From: Bacteroidota bacterium
Lineage (GTDB): Bacteria > Bacteroidota > Bacteroidia > Chitinophagales > Chitinophagaceae
DNA: 42,356 nt
NCBI GenBank assembly: GCA_023423405.1
Contig: JAFAFR010000016.1
Location: 1-42,356, forward strand
Reading direction: 5' to 3'
Shown: positions 8,263 through 15,651 of the stretch, piece by piece
Position numbering within the stretch: the first letter of the stretch is position 1
Layout of the letters: each line of letters starts with the position of its first letter
Position numbers and translations under genes: made by a program
Notes under the pieces: model-generated
Told to the model about the DNA's origin: nothing
The model's input: only the letters and a program-made list of their open reading frames with translations
Database searches by the model: none

Positions 8263-8922
8263 TTAATCAATAATCTTGTTTCGCATTCCGTACATGATCA
8301 ACCCGGCGATGGTTTTTGCACCTACCTTTGATTTCATATTTTGTCGAATAGTTTCGATCGTCCTTGGACTCAGGAAGACCTCTTTCGAAATTTCTTCTGT
8401 CGTTTTATCCTCAGCCAACAGTCTTAAAATGCGGGTTTCTTTCTCCGAAAATTTTACCGGGTTCGGGTAGAATTGTCTTACGGCTTTTTTTGTTTGAAGC
8501 TTAGACAGCACTGCTTTATTTACAAGATCATTGAAGTAAAAATCATCATTCATACAGGCCAGGATCGCCTGGTATATTTCTTCTGGATCGCTGGTTTTGG
8601 TGAGGTAGGCATTGGCACCCATCTCCATCATTTTGGTGATCATTTCCTGGTCGTCATACATAGTTAATACGATGATCCTGACATCATCATATTCCTTCCG
8701 CAATAAACCAATGGCATTTACACCGTCCACTTCGGGCATCCTGATGTCCATTAAAAGCACGTCAGGTTTTTTTAATTGCATTTTATGCATTAAATCCCTT
8801 CCATCTTCAGCCTCCCATAAAATTTTTAAGTAGTCCTTCCCCTTCAACGCCATTTTAATGCCATCCCGAAAAATTTTGTGGTCATCTGCTAGACTAACCT
8901 TAATACTTAACTCAGCACTCAT
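8263..8922 (-). CDS. NarL/LuxR-family response regulator
   Basis: A 219-residue regulator starting at the ATG at 8922; an upstream in-frame TTG at 8928 is less likely. The receiver domain (about 5-125) has the acidic pair Asp13/Asp14, phospho-acceptor Asp59 (LLMDIRMP), Thr87 and Lys109. A C-terminal LuxR-type helix-turn-helix follows (about 155-219: SEKETRILRLLAEDKTTEEI, then SPRTIETIRQNM). It should be phosphorylated by one of the two nearby kinases and bind DNA. It faces away from the 9404 gene, across a 481-nt region carrying the palindrome TACGATTATCGTA 53 nt before its start. It is a paralogue of the regulator at 11455; both end in GAK-TAGL and N-ID patterns. Confidence 0.93.
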   Translation of the reverse strand: MSAELSIKVSLADDHKIFRDGIKMALKGKDYLKILWEAEDGRDLMHKMQLKKPDVLLMDIRMPEVDGVNAIGLLRKEYDDVRIIVLTMYDDQEMITKMMEMGANAYLTKTSDPEEIYQAILACMNDDFYFNDLVNKAVLSKLQTKKAVRQFYPNPVKFSEKETRILRLLAEDKTTEEISKEVFLSPRTIETIRQNMKSKVGAKTIAGLIMYGMRNKIID

Positions 8923-9403
8923 AGGCAATGGTAGTTTTTAAAGGATTCTGCTTGGTTTTATATAAACGCTCCAGGTACGATTATCGTATTTTCCCTCGAT
9001 TTTTTGAGAAAAAAGCTAATATAAAATAAATATCAAATACGAGATATACGTGTAAAACCTACGTTTTCTTTTAATAACTCTATTCCGGCATTTCCTAAAT
9101 CCTTCTTGAATCTTTTTAATTTTTTGGGTTAACTCTCCCTTCATTTTACCCACTTGCCTTTGACACGGTCAAATTGATCGGATTTTTTCTATATACACAA
9201 TGTTAATTTTACTATTTTTAATACGTATAAATACTCGTTTTTATATAGTAGATATACGATCAAAATCATCGAAAACCCACGATAGGGCTGAATTAGAGCC
9301 AATTTATAACATTTCTTTCAGGTTTTGCCCCGTTGTGGCTGGTTTTTTTTTAAAGGTTATTACAAAGTGAAATCATCCTACAATCTTTCTAAAACTTACT
9401 ACT
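8923..9403. other. Divergent regulatory region, AT-rich, TACG-rich
   Basis: This 481-nt region separates the minus-strand response regulator from the small protein at 9404. It holds the palindrome at 8975-8987, two copies of AGATATACG (9042-9050 and 9250-9258), further TACG words at 9038, 9060 and 9222, and an 8-T run just after TGGCTGG (about 9336-9350). I see no coding sequence. A promoter in each direction must lie here, but neither matches TAnnTTTG well. Confidence 0.55.
8975..8987. promoter_or_regulatory. Palindrome TACGAT-T-ATCGTA, candidate operator
   Basis: A perfect 13-bp inverted repeat with 6-bp arms, 53 nt upstream of the response-regulator ATG. NarL/LuxR-family regulators often bind short inverted repeats, so autoregulation is plausible. 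A further TACGAT half-site lies at 9255-9260. Confidence 0.45.
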
Positions 9404-9793
9404 ATGATGCAAAATGAAATTTTGACACCCTCCCTGAAAGCGATTGGCGAACCTATCAGCCATGAATTGGGTGCCAAAATGGTTAAGGACTTTCAGGACC
9501 AAAATCCGAATGAAACAAAAGGGCATTTTGTTGGGTCAGAGATTCTGCAAAGGCTGCTCTCTCAACCAGATTGCACTGGTATTAGGATTTATAACGCTGT
9601 AAACGAGCTCGGCAATAAAACGTTGGTTTTGGTTGGAATTGGTAGTGATAATAAAGAAATATTAGAGTACAAATCGGTAGATGACCAAGGATGTATTGTA
9701 AATATTAAAGGCTTAGTAGTTGACAGGGTAACCGATCTTCCCAAAACTGGAAGAGATTCATCTTCTACGTCTTCTTGGTCTTCCTATTTGTAA
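9404..9793 (+). CDS. Small soluble protein of unknown function
   Basis: A 129-residue protein that I cannot place in a named family. It has no signal peptide or membrane helix. The N-terminal half is charged and probably helical (HELGAKMVKDFQDQNPNET). The middle alternates like beta strands (GIRIYNAVNE, TLVLVGIG), suggesting a small alpha/beta domain. The last ~15 residues are rich in serine and probably disordered (GRDSSSTSSWSSYL). ATGs at 9404 and 9407 are equivalent choices. It sits between the divergent response regulator and the promoter of the fourth seven-helix gene, inside the AT-rich block. It could be a cytoplasmic partner or target of the signalling genes, but nothing in the sequence proves that. 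Confidence 0.7.
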   Translation: MMQNEILTPSLKAIGEPISHELGAKMVKDFQDQNPNETKGHFVGSEILQRLLSQPDCTGIRIYNAVNELGNKTLVLVGIGSDNKEILEYKSVDDQGCIVNIKGLVVDRVTDLPKTGRDSSSTSSWSSYL

Positions 9794-9807
9794 AAATTAC
9801 AGATAGG

Positions 9808-9838
9808 TTTTATCTCCTCGCAGGTATTAGTATATTTG
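9808..9838 (+). promoter_or_regulatory. Promoter of the fourth seven-helix gene
   Basis: A -7 element TATATTTG (9831-9838) matches TAnnTTTG exactly. A TTTT (9808-9811), one base from TTTG, lies 19 bp upstream. Transcription would start near 9845, about 11 nt before the GTG start. The promoter is embedded in the inverted repeat 9821-9852. Confidence 0.65.
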
Positions 9839-9852
9839 ATTGATAATACCTG
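9821..9852. promoter_or_regulatory. Inverted repeat flanking the -7 box, candidate operator
   Basis: CAGGTATTA (9821-9829) and TAATACCTG (9844-9852) are exact reverse complements, separated by 14 nt that contain the whole -7 box TATATTTG. No T-run follows, so it is unlikely to be a terminator. A dimeric regulator bound here would cover the promoter. Confidence 0.6.
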
Positions 9853-9855
9853 TCA

Positions 9856-10566
9856 GTGGAATATTTCAAAACCATTACCTTTTTTTCCTTTTCTTTACCC
9901 TTGCTGACGTATTTGTTGTCACGCAAACATGACAAATACGGACTTGCAAGGGTAATTTTTATTTTAATCACCTATTCATGTTTAAATGAGGCAGTGGTTG
10001 CTTATTTCAGATATAACGGCACATTTTCTAAATTCCCCAAGCTCGCAGTTCTCTTATATTCATTTTTTACCATAGCTGAGTTTTCTTTTCTGGCTTATTA
10101 TCTGCTCAAATCTTTCCATAACAAAAAATTAAAACGTTTCTTAAAAATTTCAGCGTGCATTTTCTTTCTAGTTGCGCTTGGAAACATTTATGTAGCAGTA
10201 TTCAGAGATCAAACTGCCGAAATAGATGTAATTCCAATTGCATCAAGTGCTATTATATTAATTGTGTTTTCTATACTACTCCTATACGAAGAAATACAAA
10301 ACCCTCGTATTCAGTTCGTCTATTTTAAGCCCAGCTTTTGGATTGTTGTGGGAATTATGATTTATTTTTCCGGAACATTCTTTCTTTTTTTACAACTTTC
10401 CGCGTTGTCAGACATTGACAGGAAGAACTATTGGGCCATCAACCTGATCTGCATAATCCTAAAAAATATATTCTTTGCAATTTCGTTCTTAGTACCTGGA
10501 AATGAAGAGAATACGAACGAACTAGAACCCGATTACCCGTTTCAAGACATGGAAGAACTAAAATAA
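9856..10566 (+). CDS. Seven-helix membrane protein, divergent fourth member
   Basis: A 236-residue protein with about seven hydrophobic helices and an acidic C-terminal tail. It is distantly related to the three tandem proteins upstream: FTIAEF (71-76) matches their FTIAEY, and KPSFWIVVGIMIYFSG (158-173) matches their FWI(V/I) helix. The start is a GTG; an in-frame TAA at 9844-9846 rules out a longer reading, and there is no early ATG. It has its own good promoter, and a histidine kinase starts 34 nt after its stop, followed by a response regulator. This gives a compact sensor-candidate/kinase/regulator unit. The gene is AT-rich while the kinase directly after it has host-like composition. 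Function is inferred from context only. Confidence 0.78.
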   Translation: MEYFKTITFFSFSLPLLTYLLSRKHDKYGLARVIFILITYSCLNEAVVAYFRYNGTFSKFPKLAVLLYSFFTIAEFSFLAYYLLKSFHNKKLKRFLKISACIFFLVALGNIYVAVFRDQTAEIDVIPIASSAIILIVFSILLLYEEIQNPRIQFVYFKPSFWIVVGIMIYFSGTFFLFLQLSALSDIDRKNYWAINLICIILKNIFFAISFLVPGNEENTNELEPDYPFQDMEELK

Positions 10567-10600
10567 TAAAACTATAAACCCCTACCCAACCCTGTTGTAA

Positions 10601-11431
10601 ATGCTTCTTTTACAGGCATATAGCCAGCATGCCAACGTATCCGTAGTGCTGTTTTTCGGCACTATTGGCATGCTTGCGCTCACCATTGGCCTGATCGTTT
10701 TTATCATCTTTCACCAGCGAAAAGTCATCCGTTACCAGATGACCCTGCAGAAAATGGAGAACGAACAGCAAAAACTGCTGCTCAACGCCTCCATCCGCCT
10801 CCAGGAAGAAGAACGGCAACGCATAGCCGCCGACCTCCACGACGACGCCGGCCCCCTGCTTGCCACCGCCAGACTCTACCTCAACGAAAACCTGGTCAAC
10901 CTCGACAAAACCACCCAGCTCCAAAGCATCTATAACGCCAAACAGATCATCGACGATACCATCCAACTGATCCGTAATATCTCCCATAGCCTGATGCCGC
11001 CCACGCTTAAGAACTTTGGCCTGGAATCAGCCATCAACGATACCTTTCAGAAGATCAGCGGCTCGGGTAATCTCAACGCCTCTTCCCGCTTTCACGATTA
11101 CAGGGAAAGACTCCCCTCCGATACCGAACTCATCGTTTTCCGCGTGGTGCAGGAACTGATCAACAATATCCTGAAACACAGCAACGCCAGTTTTATCCAC
11201 CTGACCCAGAACACCAATGGTAACAAGTTTTATATCAGGATGCACCACGATGGCAAGGGCATGACGCACAACGATTTCGAAAAACTGACGAAAAGCGCAT
11301 CAGGACTGGGACTCAAAAACATCCAAAGCCGCCTGAAAGTGCTGCAGGGCCGGATTTTCTTCGAAAAAGACCAGTCCCAAACCTATTATAAGGTTACCAT
11401 CGAGTTGAAAAGGGAAGAAACGACTGCATAA
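10601..11431 (+). CDS. Sensor histidine kinase, DesK/NarX type, HDxxxP variant
   Basis: A 276-residue kinase. It has one transmembrane helix (about 14-37), a coiled linker, a HisKA_3 domain with phospho-acceptor His80 in DLHDDAGP, and an HATPase_c domain with N-box ELINNILKH (Asn188/189) and G-box DGKGM (216-220). No input domain is present, so it probably depends on a partner for sensing. The upstream seven-helix protein is the obvious candidate. In this kinase family the residue four after the Asp following the His is usually Gln or Asn and is needed for phosphatase activity; here it is Pro85, which suggests a kinase with weak or no phosphatase function. The response regulator starts 23 nt downstream and is its likely target. 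Confidence 0.92.
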   Translation: MLLLQAYSQHANVSVVLFFGTIGMLALTIGLIVFIIFHQRKVIRYQMTLQKMENEQQKLLLNASIRLQEEERQRIAADLHDDAGPLLATARLYLNENLVNLDKTTQLQSIYNAKQIIDDTIQLIRNISHSLMPPTLKNFGLESAINDTFQKISGSGNLNASSRFHDYRERLPSDTELIVFRVVQELINNILKHSNASFIHLTQNTNGNKFYIRMHHDGKGMTHNDFEKLTKSASGLGLKNIQSRLKVLQGRIFFEKDQSQTYYKVTIELKREETTA

Positions 11432-11454
11432 AATCCTATAAAAAACTGGGGTAA

Positions 11455-12141
11455 ATGATTAATTTTAAAGCGCCCCAATCGAATGTTCCTATGGATGTCA
11501 TAAAAGTAGCTATTGCAGACGATCATAAAATCTTCCGAAAAGGTGTAATACTTTCCTTACGCCCTTTTACCAATATTAAGTTTGTACAGGAAGCCGAAAA
11601 CGGCCAGGAACTTATTGACGGTCTGCCCCAGTCCCTGCCCGATGTGATCCTTATGGACCTCCGGATGCCCACCAAAGATGGCATCGAAGCCACCAAACAA
11701 ATCGCCAAACTCTACCCCACCATCCACATCGTAGTGCTGACCATGTTCGAGGACGAACGCTTTGTCAGCCACCTGATGGAAATCGGCGCCAACGGCTATC
11801 TCCTGAAAAGCGCAGACCCCACAGAGATCCGCCGCGCCATTATGGAAGTGGCCGATAAGGGATATTACCTCAACAATTTTGTGAACCGGATACTCCTGAA
11901 AAAATCCCACGCCAAACAAAAGACCATCCCCAACCTCTCGAGCGAAGTCACTCTCACCGACCGAGAAAGGGATGTGATCAAATTCATCTGCATGGAGTTC
12001 ACCGCCCAGGAAATTGCCCAGAAAATGGAGGTCAGCCCGCGCACCGTGGAAGCCATCAAAGACAAACTCATGGAGAAATTCGGCGCTAAAAACACAGCGG
12101 GACTGGTATTCTACGCCGTTAAGAACAACCTGATCGACTAA
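11455..12141 (+). CDS. NarL/LuxR-family response regulator
   Basis: A 228-residue regulator. The receiver domain has Asp22/Asp23, phospho-acceptor Asp68 (ILMDLRMP), Thr96 and Lys118. The C-terminal LuxR-type helix-turn-helix is at about 163-228 (LTDRERDVIKFICMEFTAQE, then SPRTVEAIK). A second possible start is the Met at residue 13 (11491), which aligns better with the other regulator in the window. It is the last gene of the seven-helix/kinase/regulator unit and is very probably the kinase's substrate. It is paralogous to the minus-strand regulator at 8263-8922. A small hairpin GGTTTT-GAG-AAAACC lies at 12184-12198 downstream, without a T-run, so the terminator is unclear. Confidence 0.94.
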   Translation: MINFKAPQSNVPMDVIKVAIADDHKIFRKGVILSLRPFTNIKFVQEAENGQELIDGLPQSLPDVILMDLRMPTKDGIEATKQIAKLYPTIHIVVLTMFEDERFVSHLMEIGANGYLLKSADPTEIRRAIMEVADKGYYLNNFVNRILLKKSHAKQKTIPNLSSEVTLTDRERDVIKFICMEFTAQEIAQKMEVSPRTVEAIKDKLMEKFGAKNTAGLVFYAVKNNLID

Positions 12142-12206
12142 TGAGGTAATTCAAACGCGAAGCCGGGTTTAGAAAGCAAACAGGGTTTTGAGAAAACCAG
12201 CGCTTA

Positions 12207-12863
12207 CTACACTGCCATTTCGGGAACATGATCCGGAACCACCAGGCGGCCGGTTGTTTTAGCACGTATCTCTTCTACCGAAACACCCGGGGCACGCTCC
12301 CGCAGATAAAAGCCATCGGGCCCAATATCCAGCACCGCCAGCTCCGTCACCACTTTCCTGACGCAGTTCCTGCCAGTCAGCGGCAGCGTACAGGCGGGCA
12401 ACAACTTGGATTCACCCTTAGGATTGGTATGCTGCATGGCGACAATAATGTTCCGCGCACTCGCCACCAGGTCCATCGCCCCTCCCATCCCCTTCACCAT
12501 TTTACCGGGGATCTTCCAATTGGCAATATCGCCCTGGTCACTCACTTCCATCGCTCCCAAAACGGTCAGGTCCACCTTGCCGGCCCGGATCATTCCAAAA
12601 CTTTCCGCACTGTCGAAAAATACCCCCCCCGGAAGAACGGTTACGGTTTCCTTACCGGCATTGATCAGGTCGGCATCCAACTCCTCTTCAGTGGGATAGG
12701 GGCCCATGCCCAGTATACCGTTCTCACTCTGGAACATGATCTGCATGCCCTCCGGAACATAATTCGCCACCAGGGTGGGAATGCCAATGCCCAGGTTAAC
12801 ATACATACCATCACGCAATTCAGCAGCAATCCGCCGGGCAATGCCGTATTTGTCCAGTGCCAT
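12207..12863 (-). CDS. scoB: 3-oxoacid CoA-transferase, subunit B
   Basis: A 218-residue beta subunit. The catalytic glutamate that forms the CoA thioester is Glu47 in SENGILG. GIGIPT (25-30) and GGAMDLV are also typical. With subunit A it moves CoA from succinyl-CoA to acetoacetate (or another 3-oxoacid), feeding ketone-body or short-chain acid breakdown into acetyl-CoA. The A and B genes normally touch, but here a 248-codon unknown gene lies between them; only 2 nt separate that gene's stop from this start. It is the last gene of the minus-strand run that begins at coaBC. Confidence 0.93.
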   Translation of the reverse strand: MALDKYGIARRIAAELRDGMYVNLGIGIPTLVANYVPEGMQIMFQSENGILGMGPYPTEEELDADLINAGKETVTVLPGGVFFDSAESFGMIRAGKVDLTVLGAMEVSDQGDIANWKIPGKMVKGMGGAMDLVASARNIIVAMQHTNPKGESKLLPACTLPLTGRNCVRKVVTELAVLDIGPDGFYLRERAPGVSVEEIRAKTTGRLVVPDHVPEMAV

Positions 12864-12865
12864 GG

Positions 12866-13612
12866 TTATTCGTTAAGAATGTGCTTGTAATAGGGTTTGC
12901 GCAGGTTGTTCGCCAATATTTCCTGCAAATGCCGCTGCAGCAAAGGATTCAATTGTCCCACCTGGCGGAACTTGGCTTCCAGCACTTCGATCCCCCTGCG
13001 TACGCCGGCCGCATCAAAACCGTATTTCCTGATCGCATTTTCGTCGGACGAAGCCTGGTCTTCTTTCACATCATCCAGGTCGTCGAGCAGCAAAAAGGTT
13101 GGCACTAACGCGTACCAGTAGCCGATCAGCTTTTCTACTGTTTCCTTTGAAACAGGAATGGCCGTAAACCAGTAGAGCAATGCATCGGCACGGTTCAGGG
13201 GCGGATTGTCTTCGCCCAATATTCCCATGGGCTCCAGCACAGGCTGGGCGAAATAAGCGTCCAGCAAGGTTTTCAGCCAGGGATGGTGAAGACGGTTTTC
13301 CACGAGCGACGCTATGACCTGTATATGCGTTGCGAAATCCATGTCGCCGTTTTCATAGCGGGCCGCTTTGTCAAGAATGGATTCCATCAGTCCCACCTGT
13401 TCTTCACTTAACAGCAGCGCCTTGTCCACGCCTGCCTTGTGCATCAGGTCGGCCAGCAGGGGAATAAACAGGAAACCCGTTCCCCGCGCCACATACAGCA
13501 GGCGTCCTTTCCAGTACTGATTATCCGCCGGCACTTTCCTGTCCACAAAAAAAGCAGCGATTTCGGGATCCACTCCCAGGTTCTCGTTTAAAAAATGTTT
13601 GCTGGTGAACAT
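12866..13612 (-). CDS. Unknown helical protein between scoA and scoB
   Basis: A 248-residue protein with no signal peptide, predicted mostly helical. I do not recognise its family. The notable feature is FLLLDDLDDVKEDQ (173-186), an aspartate-rich segment resembling the second Asp-rich motif of trans-isoprenyl diphosphate synthases (FQIxDDxLDxxGD). The first DDxxD motif of those enzymes is not present, so activity of that type is doubtful. It starts 12 nt after scoA stops and ends 2 nt before scoB starts, so it is translated from the same message and probably made in comparable amounts. Either a role linked to the CoA-transferase or a chance insertion in the operon is possible. Confidence 0.75.
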   Translation of the reverse strand: MFTSKHFLNENLGVDPEIAAFFVDRKVPADNQYWKGRLLYVARGTGFLFIPLLADLMHKAGVDKALLLSEEQVGLMESILDKAARYENGDMDFATHIQVIASLVENRLHHPWLKTLLDAYFAQPVLEPMGILGEDNPPLNRADALLYWFTAIPVSKETVEKLIGYWYALVPTFLLLDDLDDVKEDQASSDENAIRKYGFDAAGVRRGIEVLEAKFRQVGQLNPLLQRHLQEILANNLRKPYYKHILNE

Positions 13613-13624
13613 ATTTCAGAATAA

Positions 13625-14323
13625 TTAAACAGCGGCTCTCACTGTCTTTTTTTCAATTCGTTTTTCGTATGGGCCACCCCGAAAGATGCGATGCACATAA
13701 ATACCAGGCACATGAATAGCGTCGGGATCCAGTTCGCCAGGTTCCACCAGTTCTTCCACTTCTGCAATCGTAATTCTTCCGGCCCGGGCCATAGAACTGG
13801 AAAAATTGCGGGTGGTTTTGCGAAAAACCAGGTTGCCATAGCGGTCGCCTTTCCAGGCCTTCACTATCGCAAAATCGGCCTCCAGGGCCAATTCCATCAG
13901 GTATTCCTTGCCATTGAACGCCCGCACTTCTTTTCCCGCGGCCACTTCTGTGCCCATACCGGCAGGCGTAAAAAAAGCCGGAATGCCCATCCCCGCCATT
14001 TGTATGCGCGTGGCCAGCGTACCCTGGGGAATCAGGTCTACTTCCAGTTCTCCCTGCAGCAACTGTCTTTCAAATTCAGCATTTTCTCCCACATAGGAGC
14101 TCATCATTTTTTTGATCTGCCGGGTTTGTAGCAGCAAGCCCAGGCCAAATCCGTCAACGCCCGCATTGTTGGAAATACAGGTCAGGTTTTTTGTTCCCCG
14201 CCTGGCAAGCGCAGCAATACAGGTTTCCGGAATGCCACAAAGACCAAAGCCGCCCAGCATGAGCGTCGCCCCATCTTCAATTCCGCTCAACGCCTCATCA
14301 GCATTGTTGACAACCTTATTCAT
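13625..14323 (-). CDS. scoA: 3-oxoacid CoA-transferase, subunit A
   Basis: A 232-residue alpha subunit with the glycine-rich CoA-binding segment LGGFGLCGIPE (23-33), then SNNAG and a long conserved middle section ending in the TTRNFSSSMARAG region. It pairs with ScoB to transfer CoA between succinate and 3-oxoacids. The start at 14323 lies 6 nt after the DUF4296 gene stop, so both belong to one transcript. The separation of A and B by an unknown gene is the odd point. Confidence 0.93.
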   Translation of the reverse strand: MNKVVNNADEALSGIEDGATLMLGGFGLCGIPETCIAALARRGTKNLTCISNNAGVDGFGLGLLLQTRQIKKMMSSYVGENAEFERQLLQGELEVDLIPQGTLATRIQMAGMGIPAFFTPAGMGTEVAAGKEVRAFNGKEYLMELALEADFAIVKAWKGDRYGNLVFRKTTRNFSSSMARAGRITIAEVEELVEPGELDPDAIHVPGIYVHRIFRGGPYEKRIEKKTVRAAV

Positions 14324-14329
14324 ATCAGA

Positions 14330-14734
14330 TCATTTTATAATCCTGGGTGTATCCGTTTTTTGGGGCGATGGCTGAATAACCGGCCGAAGCTTTTCATACC
14401 GTCGCCTCGAAGCAATAGCGTCTACCGAATCGAAAATAACCTTCAGCTCATCGGGCCGGCCCTCATAATACTGAAAACTTTCCACAAACGACTGCCGCGT
14501 GGTTTTATACAGGTTGAATACCTGCTGGAACTTCTCGGCTTTAAAGTCCGGTAGTACAATGCTGCTGTCCGACACTTTTTTCTGCAAACTGTATTCATCC
14601 GAAAGCATCAGCGCATACACGATGGGAACCATTTGCTCCCGCGACAGGAGGTCTTTGGGAGCTTTGCCGCCCTGCCCGCAGGAAAAAAAAACGAACCCCG
14701 CCACCACTATAACGCAAATACATAACCGCATCAT
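14330..14734 (-). CDS. DUF4296-type small lipoprotein
   Basis: A 134-residue lipoprotein: signal ending VFFSC-G with Cys19 as the lipidated residue. The mature part is helical, with a segment rich in Lys/Asp and Tyr (MLSDEYSLQKK, FQQVFNLYKTTRQSF) as in the Bacteroidota family DUF4296. The function of that family is not known to me. Its ATG overlaps the porD stop by 4 nt (ATGA), so translation is coupled to PorD. This placement makes an envelope or type IX secretion link worth considering, but it is only context. Confidence 0.75.
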   Translation of the reverse strand: MMRLCICVIVVAGFVFFSCGQGGKAPKDLLSREQMVPIVYALMLSDEYSLQKKVSDSSIVLPDFKAEKFQQVFNLYKTTRQSFVESFQYYEGRPDELKVIFDSVDAIASRRRYEKLRPVIQPSPQKTDTPRIIK

Positions 14735-15651
14735 TTCAACTCCTGTTTATAGGTATTGGCATTGGTAATATCGAGCCGGCTGAGGATATCCAGCGCCTGG
14801 CTTTTTTCATCGGGCGGTGATTTTTTAAACATCCTCGACAACTCTGCTGTACGGCCCTGGAAAAAGAAAGGCAGGATCATGCTGTTGGGCGCTTCGCCAT
14901 TCAATGTATTCAACTGCTGCAGGGCGGTCAACACGGCCTTTCTCGCCTCCGCTTCTTTCTCGTAAAACTGGTCGAGGCCCAGGCGGAAATAGCCATAGAT
15001 GGCATCGTGAATAAGCGTATAACGGGTGCTGGTGAGGTTTTCCATCAGCCAGTAACGGTTTCTTTGTCCATCGAAGGCCTTCCAGCCGCTCAGTTCCCGG
15101 CTGTCCGGCGCATTGTTGACAATGTTCTGCGCTTTGACAAAATAAGGGTCGCCGCCGCGCAGGGAAAAAGAATCGCCGTCCATACCCAGGATAATATTTA
15201 CGTAGAATGCAAGTACAGCCGTCAGGTTGGACACAAGGGGATCGCTGCCGCTGACCCGGTTTTCGTTGAACTCCAACTGCTGGAACTCCACGTAACGAAA
15301 CATCAGGTTTTCGTCCATGAAATTGACCAGCGGGCTCAGATAAGATGTATTGTAAACCGGCCGCGCCGCCTGCACTGTAAGCGTGGCTGTGTACACGTTG
15401 TTGTCTGCCGCATTGCTCACATTCACCAGGAAATTGCAAATGATCTTCTCATTGGGTTGGTAGGTTTCCCGGGTCCATTTCCTGTTGTTGACGAAAAGAT
15501 TCAGCGCATTCTGCAGGGTTCCAAACACTTTGCGGTCCACCTTGGTGCTCACCTGGTTGGCCATTACCACTACTTTTGCCTGCAGCTCCTGCGCCTGCAA
15601 ATAAGAACCGGCCAGGACGGCCAGGCATATCATAAGAACTGCTTTACGCAT
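14731..15651 (-). CDS. porD: Type IX secretion protein PorD (DUF4835)
   Basis: The start chosen is the ATG at 15651, giving 306 residues with a clean signal peptide (MRKAVLMICLAVLAGSYLQA, cleaved before Q). An upstream in-frame start at 15678 would put nine extra residues before it. The body matches the DUF4835/PorD family: an N-terminal region with MANQVSTKVDRKVFGTLQNA, FVNNRKWT, a central LSPLVNFMDENLMFRYVEF and a helical C-terminal half. PorD is associated with the type IX secretion and gliding machinery of Bacteroidota. The start overlaps the coaBC stop by 8 nt. The coaBC-porD neighbourhood is, as I recall it, common in the phylum. Confidence 0.88.
   Translation of the reverse strand: MRKAVLMICLAVLAGSYLQAQELQAKVVVMANQVSTKVDRKVFGTLQNALNLFVNNRKWTRETYQPNEKIICNFLVNVSNAADNNVYTATLTVQAARPVYNTSYLSPLVNFMDENLMFRYVEFQQLEFNENRVSGSDPLVSNLTAVLAFYVNIILGMDGDSFSLRGGDPYFVKAQNIVNNAPDSRELSGWKAFDGQRNRYWLMENLTSTRYTLIHDAIYGYFRLGLDQFYEKEAEARKAVLTALQQLNTLNGEAPNSMILPFFFQGRTAELSRMFKKSPPDEKSQALDILSRLDITNANTYKQELK

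Noticed and set aside
4881..12141. Mobile element carrying the AT-rich signalling block
   Set aside because: I found no transposase, integrase, flanking inverted repeats or target duplication. AT-richness is partly explained by Phe/Ile/Leu-rich membrane proteins.
12184..12198. Terminator after the second LuxR-type regulator
   Set aside because: GGTTTT-GAG-AAAACC has only a 6-bp AT-rich stem and no T-run.
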